Both the position numbers and the translations under genes were made by a program. DNA of 64,000 nt, taken from NCBI RefSeq assembly GCF_003255815.1, contig NC_037680.1, forward strand, positions 15,782,653-15,846,652. The letters are read 5' to 3'. Each line of letters opens with the position of its first letter. Positions within the stretch are counted from its first letter, which is position 1. A model generated the notes under the pieces. It did no database searches. It saw nothing but the letters and a program-made list of their open reading frames with translations, and was not told the origin of the DNA. This stretch comes from Theropithecus gelada (taxonomy: Eukaryota > Chordata > Mammalia > Primates > Cercopithecidae). Positions 24,696 through 36,209 of this stretch are shown in pieces.

Positions 24696-25495
24696 TTGCC
24701 TGTTCACTCCGATGGTAGTTTCTTTTGCTGTGCAGAAGCTCTTTAGTTTAATTAGATCCCATTTGTCAATTTTGGCTTTTGTTGCCGTTACTTTTGGTGT
24801 TTTAGACATGAAGTCCTTGCCCATGCCTATGTCCTGAATGGTATTACCTAGGAATACACAGTTGGTGGGACTGCAAACTAGTTCAACCATTGTGGAAAAC
24901 AGTGTGGCGATTCCTCAAGGGTCTAGAACTAGAAATACCATTTGACCCAGCCATCTCACTACTCAGGATTTACCCAAAGGATTATAAGTCATGCTGCTCT
25001 AAAGACACATGCACGCGTATGTTTATTGCGGTACTATTCACAATAGCAAACACTTGGAATCAACCCAAATGTCCATCAGTGACAGACTGGATTAAGAAAA
25101 TGTGGCACATATACACCATGGAATACTATGCAGCCATAAAAAGGATGAGTTCTTGTCCTTTGTAGGGATATGGATGCAGCTGGAAACCATCATTCTCAGC
25201 AAACTATCACAAGAACTGAAAACCAAACACCGCATGTTCTCACTCATAGGTGGAAATTGAACAATGAGATCACCTGGACACAGGAAGGGGAACATCACAC
25301 ACCGGGGCCTATTGTGGGGAGGGGAGAGGGGAGGGATTGCATTAGGAGATATACCTAATGTAGATGACCAGTTAATAGGTGCAGCACACCAACATGGCAC
25401 ATGTACATTTGTAACAAACCTGCACGTTGTGCACATGTACCCTAGAACTTAAAGTATAATTTTTTTAAAAAGTGAAAAAAAAGAAAAGAAGAAAA
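24696..25495 (+). mobile_element. 5'-inverted (twin-primed) L1PA insertion
   Basis: The sense part, about 24855-25455, is the ORF2 C-terminus and 3' UTR of a primate L1. It includes the tgtcctttgtagggatatggatg block, the gaggggagggattgcattaggagatatacc block and the caaacctgcacgttgtgcacatgtacc block, followed by an A-rich tail. The preceding 24696-24851 is another ORF2 piece in the opposite orientation. The whole is bracketed by gaaagaaaacccagg at 24681-24695 and gaaagaaaacacagg at 25496-25510 (14 of 15). Inversion inside one duplication is the signature of twin priming. The subfamily is probably in the L1PA5-8 range. Confidence 0.9.
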
Positions 25496-25510
25496 GAAAG
25501 AAAACACAGG

Positions 25511-26899
25511 GGATGCAGTGAAGTTTCAAAGTGACTCTCAGTTTATTTACAGAGTACTGAATGTCCAAGTCTTATCTTCACTGTGAGATGTAGTGACTGA
25601 CCACAAACACATGGAATGTCTTGAGTAATTTCATCAGTTTTGCATAGGTAAATGTGTATTGTCGTAATTGCAGAAAATATATTTCTACCTGTATTTATTG
25701 ATTTATTAACTTTGGAAAATAGCAATTGATTTCAATATGAATGATGAGCACTGAGCTTGCAAATATAGTTTTTTGTTTCTACTTTTTCATATTTACATTA
25801 TTTTAAATATTCTATCATTTATAATTTAAATTCAAAAATATATACAAACATCCATATATTCAATAATCTTTTGACCACTTTTTTTTTTTGCAATAATAAT
25901 ATTAACATTTGTCTCCTTTTCCCTCACCCTTATGCCACAGACATTTTTAATGACCAAATAAATGTAGCACTCTACTAGTCCAGGTAGCAGATTGGAATAC
26001 AAATTTTCTTCACTAGGCATCCAGTCCGACTGTCTCTTATTGAGTGCTTAAAAGTGTGCTCTTTTTCGTTTTACTTCCCATCTGGGAACCATTTTTTTCA
26101 CCCAATTCTCCCCCTTTTGGAGTGTCTAGTTGATTTTTCCCTTATATATTATTACCTGTTTTCATTATATTAATTTTTAACTTCTTAAATATAGATTATA
26201 TGCTATAAAACCTTTTTTCTTTTTATCCAGCTACCAAACTTCCAGTCCTTCATTGTCTTTCTCCAATCCAAACTGGTTATAGTTTAGGTTTATTATAGAG
26301 ATCTCATTCTGGGACTTGTCTTTATTGTTTAATTGGGTGGGTCCATTGTCTTTTAGATTCCATGGCTTTCTTTTTTATGGATTACTCCATTATTTTGCTG
26401 AAGAACATACTAATGATTTGAGCCCTCCCATGTCTGAAGAGACCATATTCCATCTTTGTATGGTTTGATTCTAGGCTAAAAAAAGGGGATGGGATTATAT
26501 AATAATAAAAAGTTATAAAAAACTATAAAAATTACTAACTAGAATATATTAATATAGCCTCAAATATGAAAGTAAAAAACCACTGAAGTACCAGAGAATT
26601 CACTGACATTCTGGATTTTTAACATATTTCTTTCAGTAAATGGTCATTTAGAAAAAAGATAAAATTGTAAGTACAATTTTTAATCAGCATTGCAATCACC
26701 AACTGAAGAATACACATTAATTTCATACATAGATAAAACAATTGGCATGAATTTTAAGTAAATTAGGAAGATAACTGCAATGCCACCTAAAGTTAGAAAT
26801 TTTCAGAAAAAAAAAAGAAATTTAACAAAGCCTGAGATTGTTTGAAAACACTGAAAAGCAGGTAATCTTCTGAAAATGTTGATCAAGATAAAAGTTACA
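25511..26899. other. Unassigned AT-rich DNA
   Basis: No gene signal. The last few hundred bases may already be ancient L1 sequence. Confidence 0.4.
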
Positions 26900-26949
26900 A
26901 ATAAAGACATCTGGAATGAAAAAAAGGGACATATTGCATGGTATAGAGA

Positions 26950-27548
26950 ATGAAATGTAATGGGAATAACATGATGAGTTTTATGAGAATAAAATTAGTA
27001 GCTTACATAAAATTCCTTGAAAGAAAAACTCAAAAAAATTGAACTGATTTCTTAACATTAAAGAAATTCAATTGATGATTAAATGTAATTATATACAAGA
27101 TATAATTGGTCCAGATGACTTTGCCTATACATTCCAGCAAACACTCAAAAAGTAATTCTAAGGATTCACCAACTTTTACATAAAATTTGTAAAACAGCCA
27201 GCACTTTCCAACTCATTAAATTGGGTTAGCATATCCTTGAAACCACAATAAGAAAAGACTGTACAATTTATAAAAATATAAAAATTATTGGCCAATCTCA
27301 CTCATGCAATTCTAAAGAAAATATTAACTTAATCTAGCAAAATACACTATGACAATTTTGGAATACATCCAAGAATACAAAGATGGCTTATTAGATAATC
27401 AATTAATATAGTTAGTCACATTAACATATTAAAGCAAGAAGACCTTGTAATCATCTCAATAAATGCTCAAAAAGAACTTGAAAAAATGGAACAATCTGCG
27501 GCAAAGCTCTTAATAGAAAAAATAGAAAGAAGAGAAGAAAAGTACTAA
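26950..27548 (+). mobile_element. Ancient L1 (L1M) ORF2 fragment, left part
   Basis: Diverged ORF2 blocks occur in order: ggtccagatgactttgcctatacattc, gccaatctcactcatgcaattc, cacattaacatattaaagcaagaagac, atcatctcaataaatgctcaaaaagaac. It is interrupted at 27549 by the MLT1-like LTR and resumes at 28579. Confidence 0.65.
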
Positions 27549-27555
27549 CCTGATA

Positions 27556-28571
27556 TAGTAGTTGGTCTCCGAAATGTCCCACAATAATTCTTACCTCCCA
27601 GTTGTTCTTACCTTCATGTATTTATGTAATTTCTTCTATCACAGAACAAAATTTCAAAAAAAATTCAAGATCTAATGATTTTATTAGTGATTCACAAGTT
27701 GAGCAGCCTTCCATCTGGGAAACAGAAAGGCACTTCCCTGCACTGAGCAGAGAGAGAGCGCTTTATAGGCAGGAAAAGGCTGAAGAAAGCAGAAATAGGG
27801 AACAAAAAATTGACTGGTTGTTTTAACGTAACTTTCCTTACAGAGTTAAAGTAGAGAGGACTTTCTGACTGCACTGGTTCATGTTGAAGGGGCCCATTTG
27901 GATGGGTCTCTGTGTATCTCCTGTTTTTTGGAAAACTTTTTTTCTAAGTTCACTTTGATTATGTGGAAGCTGGCATGAGTGACTCTATTCTGTATTAGTC
28001 TGGCCTGATTGTATCTAATGCAGGAGCTCAGTCCAAGAAATGACCTCCCATAACTTTAACTAACACTTCTCCATGATATTCAGTGAATCTGTGTACCCAA
28101 TAAGATACTGTGGAAATAGAGGTGTGTTACTTTCAAGGGTGTCATAAAAACATTTTGGCTTCTGCCTTACTGTCTCTTAGATTGCTCACTCTGAGGGAAG
28201 CCAGCTACTATGTTCTAAAGGCATTTAAGCAACCTTATAGAGAGGTCCATGTGGAACCTATCTAAAGTCTCCATTCAGCAACCAGCATCAACTCGCCACC
28301 CATATGAGCAGGCCATTTTGGAAGCCAATACTCCAATTCCAGTCAATCTTTCCATGACTATACCCTTGGCTGATATTTTGACTATAACATACTGTCTCCC
28401 TGGCTGACATTTTGACTACAGTTTCATGAGAGACCCCCTAAGACAGAATCATATACCTAAGGTGCTCCTAGGTTCATTACTCACAGAAAATATGAGCTAA
28501 CCTATGTTTGTTGTTGTTTCAAGCCACTAATTTTTAAAGTAACTTGTTATGCAGCAAAAGATAACGATACA
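27556..28571 (+). repeat. MLT1-like LTR carrying a nested antisense LTR
   Basis: The duplication cctgata at 27549-27555 and 28572-28578 brackets the unit. The distal part (about 28160-28571) has the MLT1 signature: ttactgtctcttagattgctcactctgaggg, cattttgactacagtttcatgagagaccc, gtttgttgttgtttcaagccactaatttt. The outer LTR is split by sequence of a different type at about 27660-28145. The start is TA rather than TG. Confidence 0.7.
27660..28145 (-). repeat. Antisense LTR nested in the MLT1-like LTR
   Basis: A compact low-divergence block that breaks the MLT1 pattern. On the minus strand it has a TATA-like/AATAAA region corresponding to gattttattagtgattcac. It contains ctgcactgagcagagagagagcgctttatagg and attctgtattagtctggcctgattg. 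The limits and family are uncertain; an ERV LTR is the best reading. Confidence 0.5.
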
Positions 28572-28578
28572 CCTGATA

Positions 28579-29035
28579 AAATGTTTTTATTAAAAAATGT
28601 AATAGCATTCTTTATATGCAATAATAAAATATTAGAATATTCACTTTAAATTAGGAAGAAAATAAGGATTTCTAATATCATCATTCTTTTTCAATATAAT
28701 ATATTAAGAAATCCTAACCAGCCCAGTAAGGTGGAGGGAAAACTTACAAAGATTGTAAAATCAGAATAAAAACCTTATTATTACAAATGAAAAGTTGTCT
28801 CAATAGGTCATAAAAAATATAGACAAACTACTAAAATTAAGAGTGTTTAATAAATTTTTCAGATAGAAAATCAGCATATTGATTTTCATTGCAATTATTT
28901 ACACCAACAGCAAATAGAAATGCAATGAAAATATGCCATTTGAAATATCAACATCCCCCAAAAAGCACTAGGAATAAATTCAACAAAGCATATGTAAGAA
29001 GTTTTTATAGAATAACAGTTTATTTAGAGGTCATA
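28579..29035 (+). mobile_element. Ancient L1 (L1M) ORF2 fragment, right part
   Basis: Continues the fragment that ends at 27548: taagaaatcctaaccagcccagtaaggtggagg, cagatagaaaatcagcatattg and aagcactaggaataaattcaac correspond to successive ORF2 reverse transcriptase blocks. No open frame remains. Confidence 0.65.
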
Positions 29036-29900
29036 AATAAAGCTTAAATGGGAATATGTGCTGGATATTTTCTTCTTTTTTCCCTCTTGACCCACTCGCA
29101 ACTTTTCTCCACAAACTCTTGAGGACAAAATTTATGGACTACATCAATGAGCTCCCTTGAACCCTAGATTCTAGTAGGCATCATCAGGCAAGAAGCACTG
29201 GCATGAGATTAGAGAGCAAAAAGAGAATATTCAGCCAACTGTCTTCCTGCTGGATGGTCAAGGAATGATTATATTCCTCTAATGAAGGCCACAGCTTCTG
29301 TAAAATGAGTGGCTCTCTTTTATAGCTAGAGATTCTGCTTCTGGGTTCCAGTAACTACTCCCTCAATCTACTTTCCTTTGCTACTTCAGGCACAAGAGTG
29401 AAAATCATTTATGACTGTTGGTTTTCCATTAATCCTGCTCATTCATTAAAAACACTTTTATTAAACTCAAATCAATCATCTTGTTTGAGTAAGCCACTTC
29501 TGTCCTGCTTAAACTCAGAGTAATAAGTCATTTGTACCAAAGTGACCCCAGGAAATGGGACTCTGGCATTGCATTGCTCATATATTTAAGGAGAGCACAA
29601 ATTATTTTCTTGCTCTAGAAACCAATGGCATGTAATGGATTCACAATTACCCAGATTAACACTGGTGGTTGTGTGTTATGAATGCAAATGGAGAGCAGGA
29701 AATTGGGCGATCACCTATGGCCCCTCATTGCTATGATGACAAAAGTGATTATAATAATGCAGGAGAGGACAAACAAAGAAAAGAAAAAAATTGATGACTT
29801 TAATGTTAACTCAGATTGTGGGTGAAAAATTAGAACGACTGTATGACAGCTGGTGTCTCAGGACAATTATGTCTGATATATAAGCCATATATATAAGCCC
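29036..29900. repeat. Diverged interspersed repeat, class unresolved
   Basis: The tttatggactacatcaatgagctccctt, gaaggccacagcttctg, ttctgggttccagtaactactccctc and cttgtttgagtaagccacttctgtcctgc blocks form a known primate interspersed pattern with an ATTAAA-like signal. A related block occurs at about 37500-37660. I cannot name the family reliably. Confidence 0.4.
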
Positions 29901-30049
29901 TATATATATCTCAGACCTCAGATGAGTTTGTTTACATGGAAATAGTCACCTCGGATGCATCATTTAATGTTTTAACTTGAGCTTCTAAGAGTTGCATTAA
30001 ATCTATGGCGAATTTAGGCCTGGACTTACTTGTGAACTAGACATGCACT

Positions 30050-32800
30050 AGAAGAAGACCAAATATCAAGGAGATGGAGATGTTGGACTGGACCTACTTC
30101 AAACCTGCTTAGTCACCCATGAACCTTACCCTCATGGAAGGCCCAAAGGATACTGTCTTCACCAAATCATTAAGAATTGCATTGGCAAGGCAGCAGCTTT
30201 GATAAGTTCTGTGGTAGCTGACTCTGTAGGTCAGAGATGATGGTAGAGGATGCTTCACTGGAATTGGGCTCCCTATTTTTAATGAGAATAATTAATAAGA
30301 TCCTACATGAGAAAGGTCAGGATGTAGAACTTAAACATCAGCAGCTAAAACTAGGCGTAATTGCCATAAAAATTCACAAGGACAAAGTGGCAATCAGAAT
30401 ATTGACCTGTAGGGATGTGTGGTGATTGTTAATTAATCACACCTAAGGATGGAAAGTTTGTTTTTTACTGATTTACATATATAAGAAAAAAATTCTAGGT
30501 CTGGTAGCAATTGTAGCTCACTAACATAGACAATTGTGATCTCTTACATGATGCCTAGACCTAAGTCCTTTAATAGAGAAAAAGACCCTACAATGTGACC
30601 AGTGCAGTATATTTTAAGTAATAGCCCAAGCCTTCCCCCGAGATGCTCGTGGCCATTTTCCACGATGTTTTTTCAGTACATAAATGGAGACACACAAATC
30701 TTCTGGACATAATTAAGTAGTGGAATAACTGATGTTAATCCCTAGGTCGAAAATCTTTAACATGTACAAGTCAAAGAGGGGACATATGACGGTCCAGTGA
30801 TAGATGAGCTGCTGACTCCAGTCTGTATCACAATGAGTCCAGCAAAAGCTCAAACATATGTTATAATGATTCACCTAGTTCAAGAATTAAGGCTCAGTTC
30901 AGGTATAATTAGTAAATAGAAGAGTGACTACTCCCACTGCTGCCTCTTACCCCACTTATAGCCTTATGGAAAGTATTCTAAAACCAATGAATGAAAACCA
31001 GTTAGCTCACACCGGAATCACCTGGAGGACTAGTTAAAATACAGGTTTCTAAGCACCACCCCAAAGTCTCTGCTTTGGTAGCTCTGGGATGGAGGCCACA
31101 AATTTACATGACTACATTTCCAAGTGATACTTACTGCTTCGAGAACTCTTAGCCCTTTATGGTTCAGGTCACCAATTGGTGTTGTTCTAGATAAAGTCCT
31201 TCCCAAATATGATCCTCTTACCCATGACATGGGAGGTATTCAATCCTTTCTACTTTGTCTGATGGGTCCAAAAGCCAGATGTCTTCTGGTACATATCAAC
31301 ACAAAAAATCAGACAGTGATGTTAATTACAGCTATCTTTTTAGATGTGGTCTCTTTTAGAGAGCAAAGCAACACAGCCCTTGGCACCTTGTATACAGGTA
31401 ATGACTTGACAATTTTTTTCCTTATTGCTACCAGCAAAGTTAGTTAAAAGCATTTCGTCTTTATATATTAGGAAAAACAGTATACTATTATGTTCTTGTC
31501 ACTCGTCAGCTCTCCCATTCTCCATTCATAATACATTCTAAAGGGAGCTTAATTTTCCTGATGGCCTACAAAGTATTTTGCTAGTTTATTTTATTGATGA
31601 CATTTTCCTTATTGTACCTAATGAGTAAGAAGAAATACATGTATACCTGAGAGAAGGTGATAAATACCCATGAAACTCAGAGGCCTGCTACATTGGTGAA
31701 ATTTCTGGACCCTCTGATCTATGGCATGTTGAGATCTCTTTTATAAAGTAAAAGTCAACCACTATATTTACTCCTGCCGATTAATAAAAAAAGAAATCCA
31801 AGGTGGTGATACTCTAGATTTGGGGGTAATTATAACTTATTCAGCCTTACTGTTTCAATGCGTTTACTAACTTAACTGAAAGGCTCATGGTTTTGAGTAG
31901 GACTTTGGAGCAAAAAAGTCTCTGCAGCAAGTATAGGCTGGAATGCAAACTGCCCTGTCCCTTTAAACTTATGACCTGCAATCGTAACTGTTTTGGAAAG
32001 ATCTGTAGTAGAAAGATGCTGAATAAAGTTTTCAGCAAGCCCCAGTATAAGAACTTCAGTGCAGTCCCTGAGAGGTTTGGAGTTAGGCCATGTTCTCTTT
32101 ACCCTCTTTCCCTGACAACTATATGCCATCTGAAAAGCAGTCTCTGGTTTGCTACTGGGCTCTGTGAGTACATAACCCTGTGACACCAAGTATCTACACA
32201 ATAGAAACTACCTGTTAAGTACTTGGCATTATGTAATTTACCAAATCATAAAATTGGAACATTTTCAGCAGTCGTTTCATTGTAAGATGGAAATAGCATG
32301 CAATCCAGCACTGGCAGTTTTCAAATGCATGGGTAAACTGCACAAAGTGCTTCGGATTTCAGTGCCCACTCCCACCGCTGCCTCTTACCCCACTTACAGC
32401 CTAATGGAAGGTGTTCTAAAACCAATTAATGAAAAATGAAACAAGACTGACCTGGCTGGTAAATAGATCTGCACAATGTTCTGCCATGAGTTAAAATAAA
32501 GGAAAGATAAAGACAGTAGTGAAGGGCTCCTTCCCAGTGGGTTGGTGGTTCACTTTACATGAAATAGAGATGGCCATTGTTAAAGACTGACATCAACTTA
32601 CAGCCAGTGCTACATACTGGTTGGTTAATCAAGGATGGGAAAAGAACAAAACTGACAAACTGGTAACAACAAAGGCTGAGACTGAAGTAAGGTGATGAAT
32701 ACCTTGGTGCGGCATATAAAGATGATCATATGCCACATAAATACCCACCAGAGGGTATCCACAACCTGGGACCTTCTTAAGCATTAGAATTAGACAGACA
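30050..32800 (+). pseudogene. Heavily decayed ERVL internal region (gag-pol remnant)
   Basis: No long frame survives, but landmarks of an ERVL pol occur in order. These are a reverse transcriptase active-site equivalent reading FIDD at 31590-31601, a downstream block equivalent to the one after the RT catalytic site at about 31660-31730, and a connection-domain-like block with CYWAL at about 32150-32165. The more recent ERVL copy at 50685-55879 provides the same landmarks. Frames shift repeatedly and stops are frequent. A MER5A-like insert sits at about 31000-31150. No flanking LTRs were recognised. It is dead as a virus. Confidence 0.65.
31000..31150 (-). mobile_element. MER5A-like hAT element fragment
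   Basis: The plus strand has ggaatcacctggaggactagttaaaatacaggtttctaagcaccacccc followed by a ctctgctttggtagctctggg block, the usual MER5A pattern. It lies inside the decayed ERVL. Confidence 0.6.
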
Positions 32801-33049
32801 AAAAAAAAAAAAAGAAAAGAGAGAGACAAGATCTTTCTCTGATGTCAATTAGTTTCTTTCCCCTGTCACTCTTCTCTTTGCTCTAAGGCCCTAATGACAT
32901 GTGTGGTGGTTATACATAGCTCAACAAAGGATCCCCATTGTTAAGTGCAAAACCTGCTAATAGCAGACACACAAATGGAGCTCTAAATGGCACCATTTCT
33001 TAAAGAGATCTGCTAGCCACCTGATGGCTGATTGTAGACATACAGAATC

Positions 33050-33806
33050 ATACATGGAGTGAAATTGCTGGTTCATATGGTCAAAGTATTTTAGCTTTAT
33101 TAGAGATTAGTTGGCAGTTTTGCAAGGAGGTAGTATAATTTTAGATTCTCAATGTAAGAATTCCCATTGCTCTACATTCTCCACAATCCTTGCTTTTCAG
33201 GCTTTTCATACATGAGCCTGTTTGGTATATGTAGTTTTTTTATTATTATTTAAAAATCTTATTATATATGTAATTTGCATTAGCCATGACAATTGAGAAG
33301 CTTTTCATATGCTTATTGCCATATGGATATTTCATTTTCTAAGTGTCTGTCCAAATATTTTGGTCATTTTTTAGAAGTATGTTGCTTGTTATTTTGTTAT
33401 TATTGATTTGTAGGGTTTATTATTGATTTGCAGAACATAGTTCTGGATATACATTCTTTGTCAGCTACATGCTTTATAAACATTTTTCTGAATCTGTGTA
33501 TTTTCTTTTTATTTCCTTACGTTGTCTTTCTGTGAGCAGAATATTTTAATTTTAAGCCTAACTTTTCAACTTTTTTAAATGGATAAGCCTTATTTGCCCT
33601 GAAGAAACACTTGCTACACAGGAAATTTGTGTATGTTTCCTTCTAAAAATTTAAAAGTTTTTAGCTTTGACATTTAGATTTATGTCGAATTAATTTTAGG
33701 ATAAGGAATAATGTAGATGGTCAATGTTAACTGATTTTTTAAACCTGTTTTTTTCATTTGACATATTTTTTCTCCAGAAATAGTTGTATTTTAAATTGAA
33801 CACTTC
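33050..33806 (-). mobile_element. Old L1 (L1M) ORF2/3' segment, antisense, first part
   Basis: The antisense L1 landmarks are in order: gaaattgctggttcatatggtc, ggcagttttgcaaggaggtag, ccattgctctacattctccacaatcc, gagaagcttttcatatgcttattgcc and ggatatacattctttgtcagctacatg. It is interrupted by Alu material at 33807. Confidence 0.7.
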
Positions 33807-33964
33807 TTGGGCAACATGGTGAGACGCTGTTTCTAAAAAAACTAGTTCTAGCTATCATGAGCCTGAAGTGGTAGAATCACTTGAGCCCAGGGGTTTGAGG
33901 TTATAGTAAGCTATGATCATGCCCCTGTACTCCAGCTTGGGCAACAGGGCGAGACCCTGTCTCT
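33807..33964 (+). repeat. Old Alu monomer/fragment (AluJ or FLAM-like)
   Basis: Begins tgggcaacatggtgagacgctg and ends gcaacagggcgagaccctgtctctaag, with the gtggtagaatcacttgagcccagg core. Only the 3' part of an Alu unit is present. Its tail region was the target of the young Alu at 33982. Confidence 0.75.
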
Positions 33965-33981
33965 AAGAAATAGATGATAGA

Positions 33982-34300
33982 GGCCGGGCACGGTGGCTCA
34001 AGCCTGTAATCCCAGCACTTTGGGAGGCCGAGATGGGCGGATCACGAGGTCAGGAGATCGAGACCATCCTGGCTAACACGGTGAAACCCCGTCTCTAATA
34101 AAAATACAAAAAAAAAAAAAAAAAAAAAACTAGCCGGGCGCGGTGGCGGGCGCCTGTAGTCCCAGCTACTCCGGAGGCTGAGGCAGGAGAAAGGCGTAAA
34201 CCCGGGAGGCGGAGCTTGCAGTGAGCTGAGATCAGGCCACTGCACTCCACCCCGGGTTACAGAGCAAGACTCCGTCTCAAAAAAAAAAAAAAAAAAAAAA
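33982..34300 (+). repeat. Young AluY of Old World monkey type
   Basis: Near-consensus, beginning with ggccgggcacggtggctcaa, with duplication aagaaatagatgataga at 33965-33981 and 34301-34317. It inserted at the tail of the older Alu fragment. Confidence 0.94.
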
Positions 34301-34302
34301 AA

Positions 34303-34344
34303 GAAATAGATGATAGATAGATGATAGATAGATAGGTAGGTAGG

Positions 34345-34384
<40 letters not shown>

Positions 34385-34460
34385 CAGATAGCTGATGATA
34401 GATGACAGATGATATGTAGATGATAGATAGATAGATATAGATAGATAGAAAGAAAGAAAT
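34303..34460. repeat. (GATA)n/(GGTA)n microsatellite
   Basis: About 150 bp of GATA units with GGTA, GACA and GATGATA interruptions. The seed gatgatag is already present in the target-site duplication on the other side of the young Alu. Confidence 0.95.
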
Positions 34461-35320
34461 AACTCTCCCTTATCCCATTAAACTGCATTGGTGCATCTGT
34501 CAAAATCAAGTAATTGTACACTGTCTTTAGTTCTACTGATGTTATTTGTCTGTGTACTAACACTCATTGACTTAATTAATGTAGTTTTATTCTGCCTGGA
34601 AATATGGTAAGTCCTTTTTTTTTTTTTTTAAGACTTGCCTTTTGACTCTTCTGCATTTTTGAATAAAATACAGAATAAACTTTTTCAGTTCTAGAATTTA
34701 AAAACCTGCTAGAATTTGGAATGATACGACTATGAATCCATATGTTAATATCAGGAGAAATGGCATCTCAACATTCCGATTTCCAATTTATGACATTATT
34801 TCTCAATTTATTTAGTTTTTAAATTTTTCTCAATAATTTTCAATGTAAAGGTCTTACACATGGTTCTTTAAAATTATTATTCAGTATTTTATGGTTTTGT
34901 GTGTTTTTTTAATCGCTATTTTAAGTGGCCCCATTTTATTTTCCTATTTTGTGTTACTATACCTATATGAGACCATTTGACATTCTCCTACAGGCTCTGA
35001 TCGCCAATTTAAAAATCATTATTTCTTTTTCCTGTCTGTGCTTCAGTTTAGAGAATTTCAAATTACCTTATTTGAAGTCAATAACTTTTATTTTCTGTGT
35101 CCAGTCTACTTTTAAGACAATCAGATTAATTATTCACTTCCAACACTACAATTCTCAGTTCCAGAATTTCCTCTTTTAGTTTTCCTTTTCTCTGCTGAAA
35201 TTCTTCATCTATATACCAATTCATCCATTTTTTCTTCTAAATTACTTCACTTTAATTTTTTTCATCTACTAATTCCTGTAATTGTTTCATCTATAGTTCT
35301 GCCTCTTTTGGCTTTTTAAA
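34461..35320 (-). mobile_element. Old L1 (L1M) antisense, second part
   Basis: Continues the antisense L1 with cattaaactgcattggtgcatctgtcaaaatcaa, tctgcatttttgaataaaata and a long AT-rich tail of antisense ORF2-like sequence. The distal part beyond 34900 is too diverged to confirm. Confidence 0.5.
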
Positions 35321-35613
35321 TTTTTTTTTTTTGAGACGGAGTCTGGCTCTGTCGCCCAGGCCGGAGTGCAGTGGCCTGATCTCGGCTCACTGCAAGCTCC
35401 GCCTCCCGGGTTCACGCCATTCTCTTGCCTCAGCCTCTCGAGTAGCTGGGACTACAGGTACCCACCACCATGCCCGGCTAATTTTTTGTGTTTTTAGTAA
35501 AGACTGGGTTTCACCATGTTGGCCAGGATGGTCTCGATCTCCTGACCTCGTGATCCGCCTGCCTTGGCCTCCCAAAGTGCAGGGATTATGGGCGTGAGCC
35601 ACCGCGCCCAGCC
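35321..35613 (-). repeat. AluY-type Alu, antisense
   Basis: A full antisense Alu from a T run and gagacggagtctggctctg to gagccaccgcgcccagcc. Low divergence. No convincing target-site duplication was found. Confidence 0.9.
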
Positions 35614-35664
35614 AACTTTTTTAAAAAATAATTTCATCTAATTTTATTGCCTCGAAGGTGTTTT

Positions 35665-36207
35665 GACAGCAGTAGCCCTCTCTCACCACTCCTATTCAAC
35701 ATAGTATTGGAAGTTCTGGTCAGGGCAATCAGGCAAGAGAAAGAAATAAAGAGTATTCAAATAGGAAGATAGGAAGTCAAATTGTCTCTGTTTGCAGATG
35801 ACATGATTGTATAGTTAGAAAGCTCCACCGTCTCAGCCCCAAATCTCCTTAAGGTGATAAGCAACTTCAGCAAAGTCTCAGGATACAAAATCAATGTGCA
35901 AAAATCACAAACATTCCTATACACCAATAATAGACAGAGAGCCAAATCATGAGTGAACTCCCATTCACAGTTGCTACAAAGGTAATAAAATACCTAGGAA
36001 TATAACTTACAAGGGATGTGAAGGACCTCTTCAAGGAGAACTACAAACCACTGCTCAAGGAAATCAGAGAGGACACAAACAAATGGAAAGACATTCCATG
36101 CTCAAGGATAGGAAGAATCAGTATCACGAAAATGGCCATACTGCCCAAGATAATTTATAGATTCAATGCTATTATCCCCATCAAGCTACCAATGACTTTC
36201 TTTACAT
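35665..36207 (+). mobile_element. Primate L1 ORF2 internal fragment without 3' end
   Basis: About 540 bp of ORF2 in sense orientation, including the reverse transcriptase FADD motif at 35791-35802, soon followed by an in-frame TAG. It begins near agtagccctctctcaccactcc and stops near accaatgactttcttt. There is no 3' UTR and no A tail, which is unusual for a retrotransposed copy. Confidence 0.85.
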
Positions 36208-36209
36208 AA

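Noticed and set aside
25092..25436. 114-codon open frame on the minus strand
   Set aside because: It is the antisense of an L1PA 3' UTR.
34313..34460. Regularly spaced units considered as a CRISPR-like array
   Set aside because: A simple tetranucleotide microsatellite in a primate genome; no spacers.
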